Assembly (NCBI RefSeq): GCF_033242265.1
Contig: NZ_BTFW01000001.1
Span: 1,302,001-1,366,000, forward strand
Source: Novosphingobium sp. IK01
Lineage (GTDB): Bacteria > Pseudomonadota > Alphaproteobacteria > Sphingomonadales > Sphingomonadaceae
DNA: 64,000 nt
Direction: 5' to 3'
Shown: piece after piece, positions 54,249 through 62,532 of the stretch
Layout: each line of letters opens with the position of its first letter
How positions within the stretch are numbered: the first letter of the stretch is position 1
Notes under the pieces: model-generated
Databases searched by the model: none
Seen by the model: the letters and a program-made list of their open reading frames with translations, nothing else
What the model was told of the DNA's origin: nothing
Program-made: the position numbers and the translations under genes

Positions 54249-54735
54249 GGGCCAGAACTCCCTGCACCACGCCGCGGACGTCTTCGGTCGGAACCGAAAG
54301 ACCGGCCAGACGGCTGGCGATGTCTTGCGCAGCTTCGACAGCCACGCCTTCGACTTCGCCGAGCGCAGCAGCGCGGGCGATCCCGATGCGCAGCTCGGCA
54401 GCGGCGGTGTTTTCCTCGATCGCGGCACCGGCAGCGGCCAGGGCAGCTTCCGATTCGTGGGCAGCCTGGGCCTTGGCGGCAGCGATCAGATTGTGGGCCT
54501 GGGCGCGCTGCTTGCCTTCGGCAATGCGCCAAGCCTGTTCTTCGGCGTCGGCGGCGGTCCGGGCGGCTTCTGCCGCACCGAGATCATCGGCGATCCGCTT
54601 GTTGCGCTGGTCGATCGTCGACACCACGCCCGGGAGCATGCCCCGGCCGATGACGAAGAAGACCACGCCAAAGCACACCAGCAGCCAGAAGATCTGGCTG
54701 GCATACGTGGCGGCGAGCTGGGCTATCTGGGGCAT
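54241..54735 (-). CDS. atpF': ATP synthase F0 subunit b'
   Basis: 164 aa. Membrane helix near the N-terminus (ASQIFWLLVCFGVVFFVIGRGMLP) then a dimerising Ala/Glu-rich coiled coil. The duplicated, diverged b' stalk subunit is standard in alphaproteobacteria and phototrophs, where b and b' form a heterodimer. It lies directly upstream of atpF with an 8-nt overlap, and 154 nt downstream of atpE. Confidence 0.93.
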   Translation of the reverse strand: MPQIAQLAATYASQIFWLLVCFGVVFFVIGRGMLPGVVSTIDQRNKRIADDLGAAEAARTAADAEEQAWRIAEGKQRAQAHNLIAAAKAQAAHESEAALAAAGAAIEENTAAAELRIGIARAAALGEVEGVAVEAAQDIASRLAGLSVPTEDVRGVVQGVLAHG

Positions 54736-54889
54736 CGCGTTGGTCCGCGCTTCCTGTTTTGGGTTCGGCCTGACCGATGGTTCGGGCCCTTTTGCGGGCC
54801 GAGTTCGCTCAAACCGATTTCGTTCACGTCGGTCGGGGCTTATCCCCGACCGACATCAATCTCGGTGTTCCGTGAAACGTCGAGGCCGA

Positions 54890-55117
54890 TCAGGCCACGA
54901 AGATCAGGATCATCGCGACGACGAACGAGAGCAGGCCCAGAAGTTCGGCGGCGGCGAAGCCGATGAACAGGCGGCCCTGCTGGCCATCAGCCGCACCCGG
55001 ATTGCGCAGCGCGCCTTCCAGGAACTTGGCGAAAACGTTGCCCACGCCCAGCGAGGCCAGACCGGCGCCGATGGCAGCGAGACCAGCGCCGAGAAGCTTC
55101 GCGCTCTGTGCGTCCAT
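54890..55117 (-). CDS. atpE: ATP synthase F0 subunit c
   Basis: 75 aa hairpin of two membrane helices that oligomerises into the proton-driven rotor ring. The proton-carrying Glu58 sits in the second helix (GFAAAELLGLLSF), and the polar loop KFLEGALRNPGAADGQQG contains the Arg-Asn/Gln-Pro turn that touches subunit gamma. Length and sequence are typical of alphaproteobacteria. It is placed between atpB and atpF' as expected. Confidence 0.97.
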   Translation of the reverse strand: MDAQSAKLLGAGLAAIGAGLASLGVGNVFAKFLEGALRNPGAADGQQGRLFIGFAAAELLGLLSFVVAMILIFVA

Positions 55118-55174
55118 GATAAAAACTCCCTCTTTGTCGTAAACCGTAAGGACGGTATCGGGTGGTGGTGACGG

Positions 55175-55957
55175 TCAGTGAAGGTTTTCTGCGTCGTTGA
55201 GATAGACGCAGGTCAGCAGGGCAAAGACATAGGCCTGGATGCCGGCAACCAGCAGTTCCAGAGCGCAGATGCCGATCATCAGCACGAAGCTGGGAACGCC
55301 CGCCAGAAAGAAGGTGCCAACGCCCGCGTTGGTGCCCGAAATCACGAAGCCCGAGAGCACTTCGAGGAGCACGTGGCCGGCCATCATCGCGACGAAGAGA
55401 CGCAGGCCGAGCGAGAACGGACGCACCATGAACGAGATCAGCTCGATCGGGAAGATGATCGGCACCATGAGCGCCGGCGTGCCATGGGGCACGAACAGCG
55501 AGAAGAAGTGCAGACCATGCTTGGCAAAGCCCACGATCAGCACGATCGCAAAGCTCATGATCGCCAGCACACCGGTCACCGTGAAGTGGCTGGTGGCGGT
55601 GAAGGGATGAATGCCCACCAGAGCCAGCGGCAGCAGCCCCAGGATGTTGGCAAACAGGATGAACGTGAACAGCGAGAAGACATAAGGCAGGTACTTGCGC
55701 CCCGCATCCCCGATGTTCGACTTGAGCAGATTGTCGACGAAGCCGGTCAGCCCCTCGACAGCCATCTGCCAGCGCCCCGGAACGACCGCCTTCTTGGCGC
55801 CGCCACCGACAAACACGAGCAGCACCAGGGTGGTGATCACCATCCACAGCGCGGAATTCGTGAAAGCAATGTTATGCCCGGCAATCGACCAATGATCGGT
55901 GCCGAACAACGGCTCGATCGTAAACTGGTGTACCGGATCGACCTTTCCTTCGGCCAC
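55175..55957 (-). CDS. atpB: ATP synthase F0 subunit a
   Basis: 260 aa from a GTG at 55957 (V-A-E-G-K-V-D-P, like the usual alphaproteobacterial MAEGKVDP start); an in-frame ATG (55987) would add 10 residues that look less conserved. Five or six membrane helices; the proton-channel helix PFSLGLRLFVAMMAGHVLLEVL carries the essential Arg, and the final ICALELLVAGIQAYVFALLTCVYL completes the access channel. It conducts protons to the c ring. Confidence 0.94.
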   Translation of the reverse strand: MAEGKVDPVHQFTIEPLFGTDHWSIAGHNIAFTNSALWMVITTLVLLVFVGGGAKKAVVPGRWQMAVEGLTGFVDNLLKSNIGDAGRKYLPYVFSLFTFILFANILGLLPLALVGIHPFTATSHFTVTGVLAIMSFAIVLIVGFAKHGLHFFSLFVPHGTPALMVPIIFPIELISFMVRPFSLGLRLFVAMMAGHVLLEVLSGFVISGTNAGVGTFFLAGVPSFVLMIGICALELLVAGIQAYVFALLTCVYLNDAENLH

Positions 55958-56048
55958 AGTGCTTGTCCCCGTTACGCGCAAAAACATCAAGGCGCCCCAC
56001 GCCCCGGCCTTTCATCCGGCCGGAACACCCACCGTGTGCAAGACCCGG

Positions 56049-56366
56049 TCAGGAACGCCCGTTCGAAATTCTGATGATATTGCGGAAGGCCACGCCTATC
56101 CCCACAAACAGCATCACCAGAAGCCCCCATGGTCGCGTTCCGGCAAACTGGTCGATGACCCAGCCAAAGAACGCGCCGCCCGCGAGCCCGCCGATCAGTT
56201 CCGCCAGAACCCGGTTTCCCACGCGATAGTTCGCATCGGATTTTTCGCGTTCCGACGTGGGATTGCGCCCCTTTTCCCGCTGACGCGCGGCATCGAGCCG
56301 TGCATCGAGACTGGAAAGGCGTGCATCCCCACCGATGGGCTCCACGTCGGTCTGTTTATCGCTCAT
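56049..56366 (-). CDS. atpI: AtpI/AtpZ-type F0 assembly protein
   Basis: 105 aa. The first 55 residues are charged and soluble; two membrane helices follow (VLAELIGGLAGGAFFGWVIDQF and PWGLLVMLFVGIGVAFRNII), which is the AtpI/AtpZ pattern. It is thought to help c-ring assembly or magnesium/calcium handling. First gene of the F0 operon, 91 nt ahead of atpB. In the 222-nt gap to the YdbL gene lies a GC-rich hairpin-like stretch near 56450-56480 but no gene. Confidence 0.83.
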   Translation of the reverse strand: MSDKQTDVEPIGGDARLSSLDARLDAARQREKGRNPTSEREKSDANYRVGNRVLAELIGGLAGGAFFGWVIDQFAGTRPWGLLVMLFVGIGVAFRNIIRISNGRS

Positions 56367-56588
56367 GGCAAACCTTCTTCTTCCGCGCCGGAAGGGCTGG
56401 TTGAAAACCGGCCAATCCTGCCCGCAGGGCCTGTCATGCGCAACGGCATCCCGCCGAGGGCGCCTGCCCCTTAGGCGGGGGGTTTTCGCAAGTCAACCGC
56501 TGCGGCGCAAACTTGCCGCGCTTGCGCGCATACGTTTGCACCAATCCTGCGACACCCCCCCTCCAAGGGCCCGAAAATCAGCCGTTTT

Positions 56589-57020
56589 TCAAAGGCAACG
56601 CGAATCGCGCTGGGGAGCCGCCGCCGTGCGGGTCTGCCAGCTGCCATCAGGCGCCTGATACTTCTCGCCCGGACGCGTCTGGGCGATCAGCAGGCAGCCC
56701 GAAGTGAACGCATATTCCTCGACCGTCGCCTTCTGGGCCTGGGCCTTGTCGGAATAGAGCGCACGGCGCTTGAGGTTGATATCCTCGACCACGGCCTTGA
56801 GCGCGGCGCTCGGGGGCGTGACATAGCCGAGGTAGCCATCCATCTTCTCGCCCACCTGCCCGGCCTCGCGCGCGGCGGCATAGACCGGGTCGCGCTGGGC
56901 AAACGCGGCCAGCGGCGCGGCGACCAGCGGCAGCACGAGGGCCGCAGCGGCAAGACGGCCTGCCAAGGAACGACCGGCAAAAGGACGAGAGGGGCGAAGC
57001 TTCATGGTCATGCGTGCCAT
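56589..57020 (-). CDS. ydbL: YdbL-family (DUF1318) periplasmic protein
   Basis: 143 aa; ATG codons at 57005 or 57014 are alternative starts. Signal peptide with cleavage near AFAQ. The mature protein matches the YdbL/DUF1318 family: QRDPVYAAAREAGQVGEKMDGYLGYV, then ALKAVVEDINLKRRALYSDKA. In E. coli, YdbL modulates the YdbH-YnbE intermembrane bridge. Two nucleotides separate it from the YnbE-like gene, so the set is one operon. The last 25 residues (after TRPGEKYQAPDGS) are extra and Arg/Ala-rich. Confidence 0.86.
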   Translation of the reverse strand: MARMTMKLRPSRPFAGRSLAGRLAAAALVLPLVAAPLAAFAQRDPVYAAAREAGQVGEKMDGYLGYVTPPSAALKAVVEDINLKRRALYSDKAQAQKATVEEYAFTSGCLLIAQTRPGEKYQAPDGSWQTRTAAAPQRDSRCL

Positions 57021-57021
57021 C

Positions 57022-57225
57022 TCAGAAGATGTCCTTGTTCTTGTCGATCGTCTGGCTGGCGTCTCCGGCCAGGCGATAGACGACTTCCTGCTTGATGTTG
57101 ATGTTCAACTCGATGACGATCGGCTTGTCGGGCGCCTTGACCGAGATGCAGCCGCCCAGCGCCAGCACGCCTGCCGCCAGAAGCACGAGCCCGCCGGTTC
57201 TGGCTGCTCCCCATCCCTCGTTCAT
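57022..57225 (-). CDS. ynbE: YnbE-family outer-membrane lipoprotein
   Basis: 67 aa. Lipobox LALGGC near residue 25, then the short YnbE domain ISVKAPDKPIVIELNINIKQEVVYRL. YnbE is an outer-membrane lipoprotein that joins YdbH to form a bridge between inner and outer membranes in E. coli. The ATG chosen (MNEGWGAA) gives a compact signal; a start 14 codons earlier (MTSRKRG) is possible. 101 nt separate it from YdbH. Confidence 0.84.
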   Translation of the reverse strand: MNEGWGAARTGGLVLLAAGVLALGGCISVKAPDKPIVIELNINIKQEVVYRLAGDASQTIDKNKDIF

Positions 57226-57326
57226 CCCGTAACGCACCCTGTCGTCGCCTCTTTTACGTGAAGTCATGGCGCGGACCGTTGCAGCACGGCGATACGCGGT
57301 CAAGCCGGCGCAGGTTGTTGAAGCAT

Positions 57327-60300
57327 TCATCGCACGGATCCACTTGCTGAAGGCTGAATGGCGGGGGCGACCGGCGCAACCGACGCGGCGGCGCGCACCG
57401 GATGGGTGCCGGGCTGGGGCACGCGGCTGCGGCCCCTGGCATCGAGCAGGCCGATCGTGCGCGGGTCCTTGACCACCGAGGGGTCGTACATCGACTTGTA
57501 GGTCCCCAGCAGGCTGTAGAACGGCGCGCGCACGTTGAGGTTGAACTGGATCGGCAGGTTCGCCACCTGACGGGTCAGGAAATTGCGCGAGGCGCCCTTG
57601 CCCTGGCTGACCCCGGCAAACTGGACCTGGGTAACGAAATCGCCCGCGATATCGCCACGCATGGCGATCGTCATGCTCCGGTAGTCAAGCGACCGGAGCG
57701 CGCGAAACGCATAGTTGGCCATCGCCGAAAGGTCCTTGTAGGTCAGCGCCCCGACATAGGACACGTTGCCACCCCCGCGCGAGGTGAGCGTGCCCCCCAC
57801 GATGTGCCCCCCGGTCGCGTCGAAGATCACCGGCAGACGCCCGTCGAACACGCCGGTCGCGGTCAGGTTGGCCATCTCCATGCGCGAGATGAACTGCGCG
57901 GCATCGAGCCCGTCGATCACCAGCGTGAAATTGCGGTTCTCGACCTTCGCAAAGCGCAGGACGGTCGGTTCGAGGTGGAGCGTACCGCCCATGAACGGCC
58001 AGCGCGCATCGTTGACCTCGACCACCGTGTCGGGTCGCAGGCGCAAATCGACGGTGCCGTCGGTCACTTCCACGCCCGGATTGATCGAGGCGACCTTGAG
58101 CTTCTGGTGCGGCGCGGTCTCCATGGCGAGCAGGTCGGTGAACACAAGGCTACCCGACAGCCCCTTGACCGGACCAAAGGCAGCCGCAAAATCAAGCCCT
58201 TGCGAGCCAAACTTGCCCGAGCTTGTAACATGGTCGCCGCGCCAGTCGATCCGCCCGGTCCCGATCACCGTGCCTTGCGCATTGGCGATCACCCCTTTCG
58301 CCAGGCTGGTGAGCTGCGCAGGCTGGAAGTCCTTGTCGAAGGTCAGCCCATCAACCTTGAGATCGGCATGGCCCTGTGCATGCGACAGGTCGTGAACCAC
58401 TTGCGCACGCACGATGGCCCGGCCCGAAGCCGGATTGCGCAGCAGCGCATCGGCACTGATTCGCCCGTCGGCCAGCGCCAGCGTGGCCCCTTGCGCATGG
58501 AGCTTCTCGAAGCGGGCCGGGTTGGCCCTGTCGGTCAGGTCAAACCGGGTATCGGCCAGATCGAGCCGCCCCCCGGCAAAGCGCCATGTCCCGCCTGCCC
58601 CGGTCAGGTCCATCGGCACCGCGCCCATGCGCGCCTCGACACCCTCGAACGTGCCGGCCAGCCCGGTTCCCGGCCCCGCTGCCACGTTCCTGCCCAGATG
58701 CGCGGTGAGATCGGCCAGAACCAGCCGCATCGCGCTGCCCTGCGCGCCCAGCGCCAGATTGACGCCGCGCGCGGTCAGCGTGCCGGGCCATGCCAGCCCG
58801 ACCGCGCCCGTTTCCAGCCGCATCGGCGTGCCGCCCATGCGGCCTGACAGCGCGACGCCCGGCGTCCCCATCGCCACGGCGAAAGGCAGTGTCCCGGCCC
58901 TGACCATCGGCTGCCCCGAAGCCGGGCAAAGCCGCACGGCGCGCGCGTCGAGCGTCATCTCGCCCAGCGCCAGACTGTCGAAACGTGGCGTGATGCAGCC
59001 GTGCCACAAGGCCAGCGCCCCGTGCGCGCCATAGGTGCCGCTGACGGGCAGAACCAGATTGGCCACGCGCCCGCCCGGAATCGCCCCGGTCATCCGGCTC
59101 GTTCCCGAAAAGCCGAGCGTGCCATCGGCCGCCTGAACCACGACCAGTTCGGGCACGGCCAGCCTTTGCCCGGCCACGGCATAGTCGGCCATGGCCAGAT
59201 GGAACTGGGCGCCCCCGCCATTGCGGCCATCACGCTCCATCATGCCCGTCACATGGGGCAGCCCCTGCCCGCCGGTGATGAAATTGCCGACAAAGTGCGG
59301 CGTGCTGTCGCGGCCTTGCCCGGTTTTGCCCGACACCTGCACTTTGCCCAGCGCCAGCAGGGCCTGCCCGCTACCCCCGCGCAAGGCCCCTTGCGGCACC
59401 ACGACCGACCAGGCGCCATCATGGCCATGGCGAACGGTCAGATCGGCAGCAAACCGGCTGCCGCGCTCCTCCTCCCCGAGGCGGCGACGGATCTGGGCGA
59501 CCATCGGGGCCGCCAATGTCCCGCCAACGGCCTTTTCCGCCGAAGCCAGCGCCGTGTCGAAGGCAGCCCCCCGGCGCAGCCCGCGCGCATCGACCGTCCC
59601 GCGAAACTCGCTGTCGGCGCCGCCGCCGGGCATCTGGCGAACCTTGACCAGCCCATCGAGGCCGAGCAGCCCGATCCCGCCCTGCCCGCTGCGCAAACCA
59701 CCCGCCGTCGCCGAAACCCGCCCGCTGAGCACGCCCGACCGCCAGGCCAGCGCCGTATCGAGCCCGAGCGACTGCGCGCCCGCACCTGCGGCTGCCAGCG
59801 CGCTCGTGCGCAAGTGGCCTTTCAGGGTCACCCCGGCCAGATCCCGGTCGCCCAGTGCATCGAGCTGGAAATCGGCCCCGCCCACGCGCAGATCGCTGCC
59901 CGGACAGGCCAGCTCCGCAACCCGTACCGGCCCCTCGAAACGGGGCTGCTCGTCCGCGATGGTCACCCGGCCATAGGCCGTCGCCCGCCCGGTCTGGCAG
60001 GCCCCGAGCGCCAGACGCGGCGCTACCAGCGCCAGTGTCCCGGCAAAACCGCCGCGCAAGGCCCCCTCGCCCTCGGCCTTGAACGCCAGCCGCCCTTGCG
60101 GACTGTCGACCAACCCGCGCGCATCGACCAGCGAAAGCCGCCAGTCGGGCAGCCGGAACGGTTCCTTGCTGGGCGTGCCGCCATAGAGCAGCCGGTCGAG
60201 CGCCCCCAGGCTCAGGCGCCCGTCGCGCATCTGGCCATAAAGGCGCGGGCGCACGAGCCGGACTTGCCCGATGCGCGGGCCAAATCCGGCCCCGCTCCAG

Positions 60301-60614
60301 CCCCAGCCCAGATCGACCTGCGCCTGTTCGATCACCAGATCGGGATGACGCGGATCGCCCACGACGATGTTCCCGAGCACCTCGCTGCGCGGCCCGATCG
60401 AGACGATCCGATAGGTCGCGGGAAGCCCGAGGCTCGCCAGTTCGCGCGCGATCAGCCCGTCGGCGATCCGCTCGCGCGCCAGCCACAGCCCGCCCCCGGC
60501 CGCCAGCACGGCCCCGCCTGCGACCAGCGCGGCCAGGCGCACGCGCCGCCCCAACCGCCCGCTTCGGGCCGGTTCGGGATTATCGGGTAATGCCATATCG
60601 GTAGAATCCGCCAT
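57327..60614 (-). CDS. ydbH: YdbH-family AsmA-like intermembrane phospholipid transport protein
   Basis: 1095 aa. The ATG at 60614 has an AAGGGGG site and is followed by a single membrane anchor (about 28-47, LAALVAGGAVLAAGGGLWLA). The rest is a long periplasmic beta-rich chain of the AsmA-like/DctA-YdbH type, with repeated strand patterns and a conserved C-terminal part (LPVIFDATGGHIVGGTLTSRGGGNVSYVGAL, LPIQFNLNVRAPFYSLLGTYKS). In E. coli YdbH, YhdP and TamB share the job of moving phospholipids to the outer membrane. The sequence is more divergent in its N-terminal two-thirds, as usual. The first gene of a YdbH-YnbE-YdbL operon. Confidence 0.86.
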   Translation of the reverse strand: MADSTDMALPDNPEPARSGRLGRRVRLAALVAGGAVLAAGGGLWLARERIADGLIARELASLGLPATYRIVSIGPRSEVLGNIVVGDPRHPDLVIEQAQVDLGWGWSGAGFGPRIGQVRLVRPRLYGQMRDGRLSLGALDRLLYGGTPSKEPFRLPDWRLSLVDARGLVDSPQGRLAFKAEGEGALRGGFAGTLALVAPRLALGACQTGRATAYGRVTIADEQPRFEGPVRVAELACPGSDLRVGGADFQLDALGDRDLAGVTLKGHLRTSALAAAGAGAQSLGLDTALAWRSGVLSGRVSATAGGLRSGQGGIGLLGLDGLVKVRQMPGGGADSEFRGTVDARGLRRGAAFDTALASAEKAVGGTLAAPMVAQIRRRLGEEERGSRFAADLTVRHGHDGAWSVVVPQGALRGGSGQALLALGKVQVSGKTGQGRDSTPHFVGNFITGGQGLPHVTGMMERDGRNGGGAQFHLAMADYAVAGQRLAVPELVVVQAADGTLGFSGTSRMTGAIPGGRVANLVLPVSGTYGAHGALALWHGCITPRFDSLALGEMTLDARAVRLCPASGQPMVRAGTLPFAVAMGTPGVALSGRMGGTPMRLETGAVGLAWPGTLTARGVNLALGAQGSAMRLVLADLTAHLGRNVAAGPGTGLAGTFEGVEARMGAVPMDLTGAGGTWRFAGGRLDLADTRFDLTDRANPARFEKLHAQGATLALADGRISADALLRNPASGRAIVRAQVVHDLSHAQGHADLKVDGLTFDKDFQPAQLTSLAKGVIANAQGTVIGTGRIDWRGDHVTSSGKFGSQGLDFAAAFGPVKGLSGSLVFTDLLAMETAPHQKLKVASINPGVEVTDGTVDLRLRPDTVVEVNDARWPFMGGTLHLEPTVLRFAKVENRNFTLVIDGLDAAQFISRMEMANLTATGVFDGRLPVIFDATGGHIVGGTLTSRGGGNVSYVGALTYKDLSAMANYAFRALRSLDYRSMTIAMRGDIAGDFVTQVQFAGVSQGKGASRNFLTRQVANLPIQFNLNVRAPFYSLLGTYKSMYDPSVVKDPRTIGLLDARGRSRVPQPGTHPVRAAASVAPVAPAIQPSASGSVR

Positions 60615-60666
60615 TCGCCCCCTTCTTGCGCAAGCCCCCGGCTTGGGCAATGCAAAACACGGCAAC

Positions 60667-61434
60667 ATGAGTGTCGACAAGGTCATGCCGCAAGACCGCG
60701 AACTCTTTCCTGAACGATTCGTGCCCGCGCCTGCCCCCGCGCCCGACCGCGTGCGCGAGGCCGCACACGATCCCAGCGGCCATCGCGCCCGGTTGCGCAA
60801 ACGGTTGCTGAGCGGCAGCGACGATGCGCTGGCCGATCACGAGGTGATCGAGGCCCTGCTGATGACCGTGATCCCGCGCATGGATGTCAAACCGCTCGCG
60901 CGGATGCTGCTCCAGCGATTCGGCTCGCTGCCGGGCGTGTTCAACGCCGATCCGCGCGCACTCCAGTCGGTGCCCGGCATCAAGGAGGCCGCCGCCGCCG
61001 CCCTGCGCATCGCCGGGGTCGCCGCGCGCAGGCTCGCCCGCGCGCAAATCCAGCAAATGCCCGTGCTGTCGAGCTGGCAGGCCCTGATCGACTATCTGAC
61101 GATCGACATGGCCCACCTCAACCACGAGCGCGTGCGGGTGCTCTATCTCAACACCCAGAACCGCCTGCTGCTCGACCAGATCGTGAGCGATGGCACCCTC
61201 GATGAAAGCGCGATCTACACCCGCGAGATCATCGCCAAGGCCCTCGCCATCGGCGCGGCGGCGCTGATCCTCGTGCACAACCATCCCTCGGGAAGCCCCC
61301 AGCCCAGCCGGGCCGACATCCAGATCACCCACAAGATCATCGAAGCCGCGCGCCTGCTGGGCGTGAGCGTCCACGATCATGTGATCATCGGGCGCGAGGG
61401 GCATACCTCCCTGCGCGCGCAAGGCCTGCTCTGA
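60667..61434 (+). CDS. radC: RadC-like JAB/MPN-domain protein
   Basis: 255 aa from an ATG at 60667; a TTG eight codons earlier is less likely. N-terminal helix-hairpin-helix region (LPGVFNADPRALQSVPGIKEAAAAAL) typical of UPF0758/RadC, then a JAB1/MPN metalloprotease-like domain with LVHNHPSGSPQPSRAD, containing the His-x-His and Ser-x7-Asp metal ligands of the JAMM motif, and the preceding YLNTQNRLL strand. Long labelled a repair protein, but its role remains unclear. Divergent from ydbH across 52 nt. Confidence 0.9.
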   Translation: MSVDKVMPQDRELFPERFVPAPAPAPDRVREAAHDPSGHRARLRKRLLSGSDDALADHEVIEALLMTVIPRMDVKPLARMLLQRFGSLPGVFNADPRALQSVPGIKEAAAAALRIAGVAARRLARAQIQQMPVLSSWQALIDYLTIDMAHLNHERVRVLYLNTQNRLLLDQIVSDGTLDESAIYTREIIAKALAIGAAALILVHNHPSGSPQPSRADIQITHKIIEAARLLGVSVHDHVIIGREGHTSLRAQGLL

Positions 61435-61491
61435 CATCAGGACAGGCGCGCGCAGAAGGTCCGGCCCAAGCCCGGATCAGATCAGATCAAT

Positions 61492-62373
61492 TCAGATCAG
61501 TCCGGCATGTTCCAGCGCCGCATCGACCGCCTTGCGCGCGGCATCGCTGCACGGCACCAGCGGCAGGCGCATGTCCTCGTTCATCCAGTCGTGCACGCGC
61601 GAGAGCGCATACTTGACCGGGCCGGGCGAAGCATCCTCGAACATCGCGTAATGAAGCGGATAGAGCTTGTCGTTCAGTTCGCGTGCCAGCGCCAGATCGT
61701 TGGCCGCGCAAGCCGCCTGGAACTCGGCGCAGAGCTTGGGGGCGACATTGGCCGTCACCGAAATGCACCCCACGGCGCCCGCCGCATTGGCCGGCAGCGC
61801 CAGTTCATCGTCGCCCGAAAGCTGGCAGAAATGCTTGCCGATGCCCATGCGATGATCGGTCACGCGCGAAAGGTCGCCGCTGGCGTCCTTGATGCCCACG
61901 ATCCGCTCGGGGAAACGCTTGGCCAGTTCGCAGACCGTCTCGGGCAGGATGTCGGTCACCGTGCGGCCCGGAACGTTGTAAAGAATGATCGGCAAATCGT
62001 TGTTTTCGGCCAGATAGCTGAAATGAGCGATCAGCCCTGCCTGGCTCGGCCGGTTGTAGTAGGGCGCCACGCAAAGCGCCGCCTGCGCACCGCACTTCTT
62101 CGAGAAGGTCATGTGCAGGTGCGCGTTCATGGTGTCGTTGCTGCCGCACCCGGCGATGACCGGCACGCGGCCCGCAGCCTGCTCGACGCAGACCTCGATC
62201 ACGCGGTGATGCTCGGCGTTCGAGAGCGTCGAGTTCTCGCCGGTCGTGCCGCAAGGCACCAGCGCCGAAGACCCGTTCTCGATCTGCCAGTCGACCAGAC
62301 GGCGAAATGCTTTCTCGTCAAAGGCTCCATCGCGAAACGGTGTCACCAAAGCCGGAATGGAGCCGGAAAACAT
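61492..62373 (-). CDS. dapA: 4-hydroxy-tetrahydrodipicolinate synthase
   Basis: 293 aa. Condenses pyruvate with aspartate semialdehyde, the first step of the lysine/diaminopimelate branch. TIM-barrel with the Schiff-base Lys162 in ERIVGIKDASGD, Tyr132 in IILYNVPGRT, and the TTGENSTLSNAEH loop. The ATG (MFSGSIPALVTPF) has GAGGGAT upstream; the frame is open for 27 more codons without similarity. The stop is 57 nt from the convergent radC stop, with several GATCA repeats in between (61475-61500) and no clear terminator. Divergent from the transglycosylase. Confidence 0.95.
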   Translation of the reverse strand: MFSGSIPALVTPFRDGAFDEKAFRRLVDWQIENGSSALVPCGTTGENSTLSNAEHHRVIEVCVEQAAGRVPVIAGCGSNDTMNAHLHMTFSKKCGAQAALCVAPYYNRPSQAGLIAHFSYLAENNDLPIILYNVPGRTVTDILPETVCELAKRFPERIVGIKDASGDLSRVTDHRMGIGKHFCQLSGDDELALPANAAGAVGCISVTANVAPKLCAEFQAACAANDLALARELNDKLYPLHYAMFEDASPGPVKYALSRVHDWMNEDMRLPLVPCSDAARKAVDAALEHAGLI

Positions 62374-62532
62374 GGACAATATCCCTCGTCTTGGCGCACA
62401 ATGCGCCGTCAACCTCGCTGATGTGCCCTTGCACCCTGTCGGCACGCTCGCCAAGAGGGGAATTCGCCATCTGTCGGCAAGCAGACGGGTGCCCGATCAC
62501 ATTCAGCGCCTGATAAGGAGGCGAGACACACA

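Noticed and set aside
59001..60590. Open frame opposite ydbH
   Set aside because: Composition is a mirror of ydbH; no conserved domain.
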